Shown: positions 6,987 to 7,239 of the stretch, piece after piece
Numbering within the stretch: position 1 is the first letter of the stretch
Layout: every line of letters starts with the position of its first letter
Source of the DNA: Lachnospiraceae bacterium
GTDB lineage: Bacteria; Bacillota; Clostridia; Lachnospirales; Lachnospiraceae
Reading direction: 5' to 3'
DNA length: 7,239 nucleotides
Assembly: GCA_017477005.1 (NCBI GenBank)
Contig: JAFUXY010000160.1
Location: forward strand, 1-7,239
Notes under the pieces: generated by a model
Told to the model about the DNA's origin: nothing
Seen by the model: only the letters and a program-made list of their open reading frames with translations
Database searches by the model: none
Program-made: the position numbers and the translations under genes

Positions 6987-7239
6987 ATGGAGAAGATTTT
7001 GGTGTTGGATTTTGGCGGACAGTACAATCAGTTGATCGCAAGGAGGGTCAGGGAGCAGAATATTTACGCAGAGATACGCGCCTACGATCGCATTTCCCCG
7101 GAAGAAATACAGGAGAGTGGATACAAGGGGATTATCCTGACTGGCGGGCCAAACAGCGTCTACGAGGACGGTGCGCCAAAGTACGATCCGGCGCTGCTCG
7201 ATCTGGGTATTCCTGTTTTGGGGATCTGTTATGGCGCGC
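6987..7239 (+). CDS. guaA: GMP synthase (glutamine-hydrolysing), N-terminal part, cut by window end
   Basis: GuaA converts XMP to GMP using ATP and ammonia taken from glutamine, the last step of guanine nucleotide synthesis. Only the first 84 residues are visible. They match the N-terminal class I amidotransferase domain: the opening strand [20 protein letters not shown] is diagnostic of GuaA, followed by [10 protein letters not shown] (from residue 50) and GICYG (from 79), with Cys81 as the catalytic nucleophile. The residue after CYG is Ala, where E. coli has Met. The ATG at 6987 follows GAGGAG (6975-6980) by six bases; another ATG at 6982 is out of frame and too close to the binding site. 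The start is 22 bases after the gltD stop with no terminator, promoter or purine riboswitch in the gap, so guaA probably belongs to the gltB-gltD transcript. The ATP-pyrophosphatase and dimerisation domains should follow outside the window. Confidence 0.96.
   Translation, partial: MEKILVLDFGGQYNQLIARRVREQNIYAEIRAYDRISPEEIQESGYKGIILTGGPNSVYEDGAPKYDPALLDLGIPVLGICYGA

Noticed and set aside
5414..7027. 537-codon open frame on the minus strand opposite gltD and the start of guaA
   Set aside because: It mirrors gltD codon bias: the product is rich in His, Arg, Pro and Ser with no recognisable domain, and it lies opposite a clearly conserved enzyme. Its boundary against the gltB stop codon comes from the palindrome TGATCA at 5411-5416.

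Overview
The window looks like a nitrogen-assimilation locus from a Gram-positive anaerobe of the Bacillota, probably class Clostridia. This is inferred from strong purine-rich ribosome binding sites before every gene, textbook sigma-A promoters and intrinsic terminators, and the Bacillota-style long spacing in the first cysteine cluster of the glutamate synthase small subunit. GC content is mixed: about 54% in the first 120 bases of gltB, but about 36% in the small gene at 385-663 (hand counts). No sequence search was possible, so genus and species are not assigned.

Layout, all genes on the + strand. (1) 2-232: the C-terminal two thirds of a PII signalling protein (GlnB/GlnK family), closed by a strong intrinsic terminator at 243-274. 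(2) 275-823: an AT-rich stretch. It holds an extended -10 promoter (308-336), an unrecognised 92-residue gene (385-663), a near-consensus promoter whose -35 box overlaps that gene's stop codon (660-688), and a roughly 140-base leader containing a terminator hairpin (764-803). (3) 839-5413: gltB, the large subunit of NADPH-dependent glutamate synthase. (4) 5477-6964: gltD, the small subunit. (5) 6987 to the end: the start of guaA, GMP synthase, cut by the window edge just after its catalytic cysteine.

How the parts fit: GltB splits glutamine and uses the ammonia to turn 2-oxoglutarate into glutamate, with electrons from NADPH delivered through GltD. PII proteins sense 2-oxoglutarate and the ATP/ADP balance, so the PII gene next door fits the same nitrogen theme. 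GuaA is another glutamine-consuming amidotransferase. It sits 22 bases behind gltD with no terminator between, so gltB-gltD-guaA probably form one transcription unit.

The enzymes are ordinary. The points worth a second look are the terminator-like hairpin between the gltB promoter and the gltB start (possible attenuation, or a small RNA), the AT-rich orphan gene, and the PII T-loop, which has methionine where the uridylylated tyrosine of enteric PII proteins sits. I saw no clear evidence of a wholly new multi-gene system.
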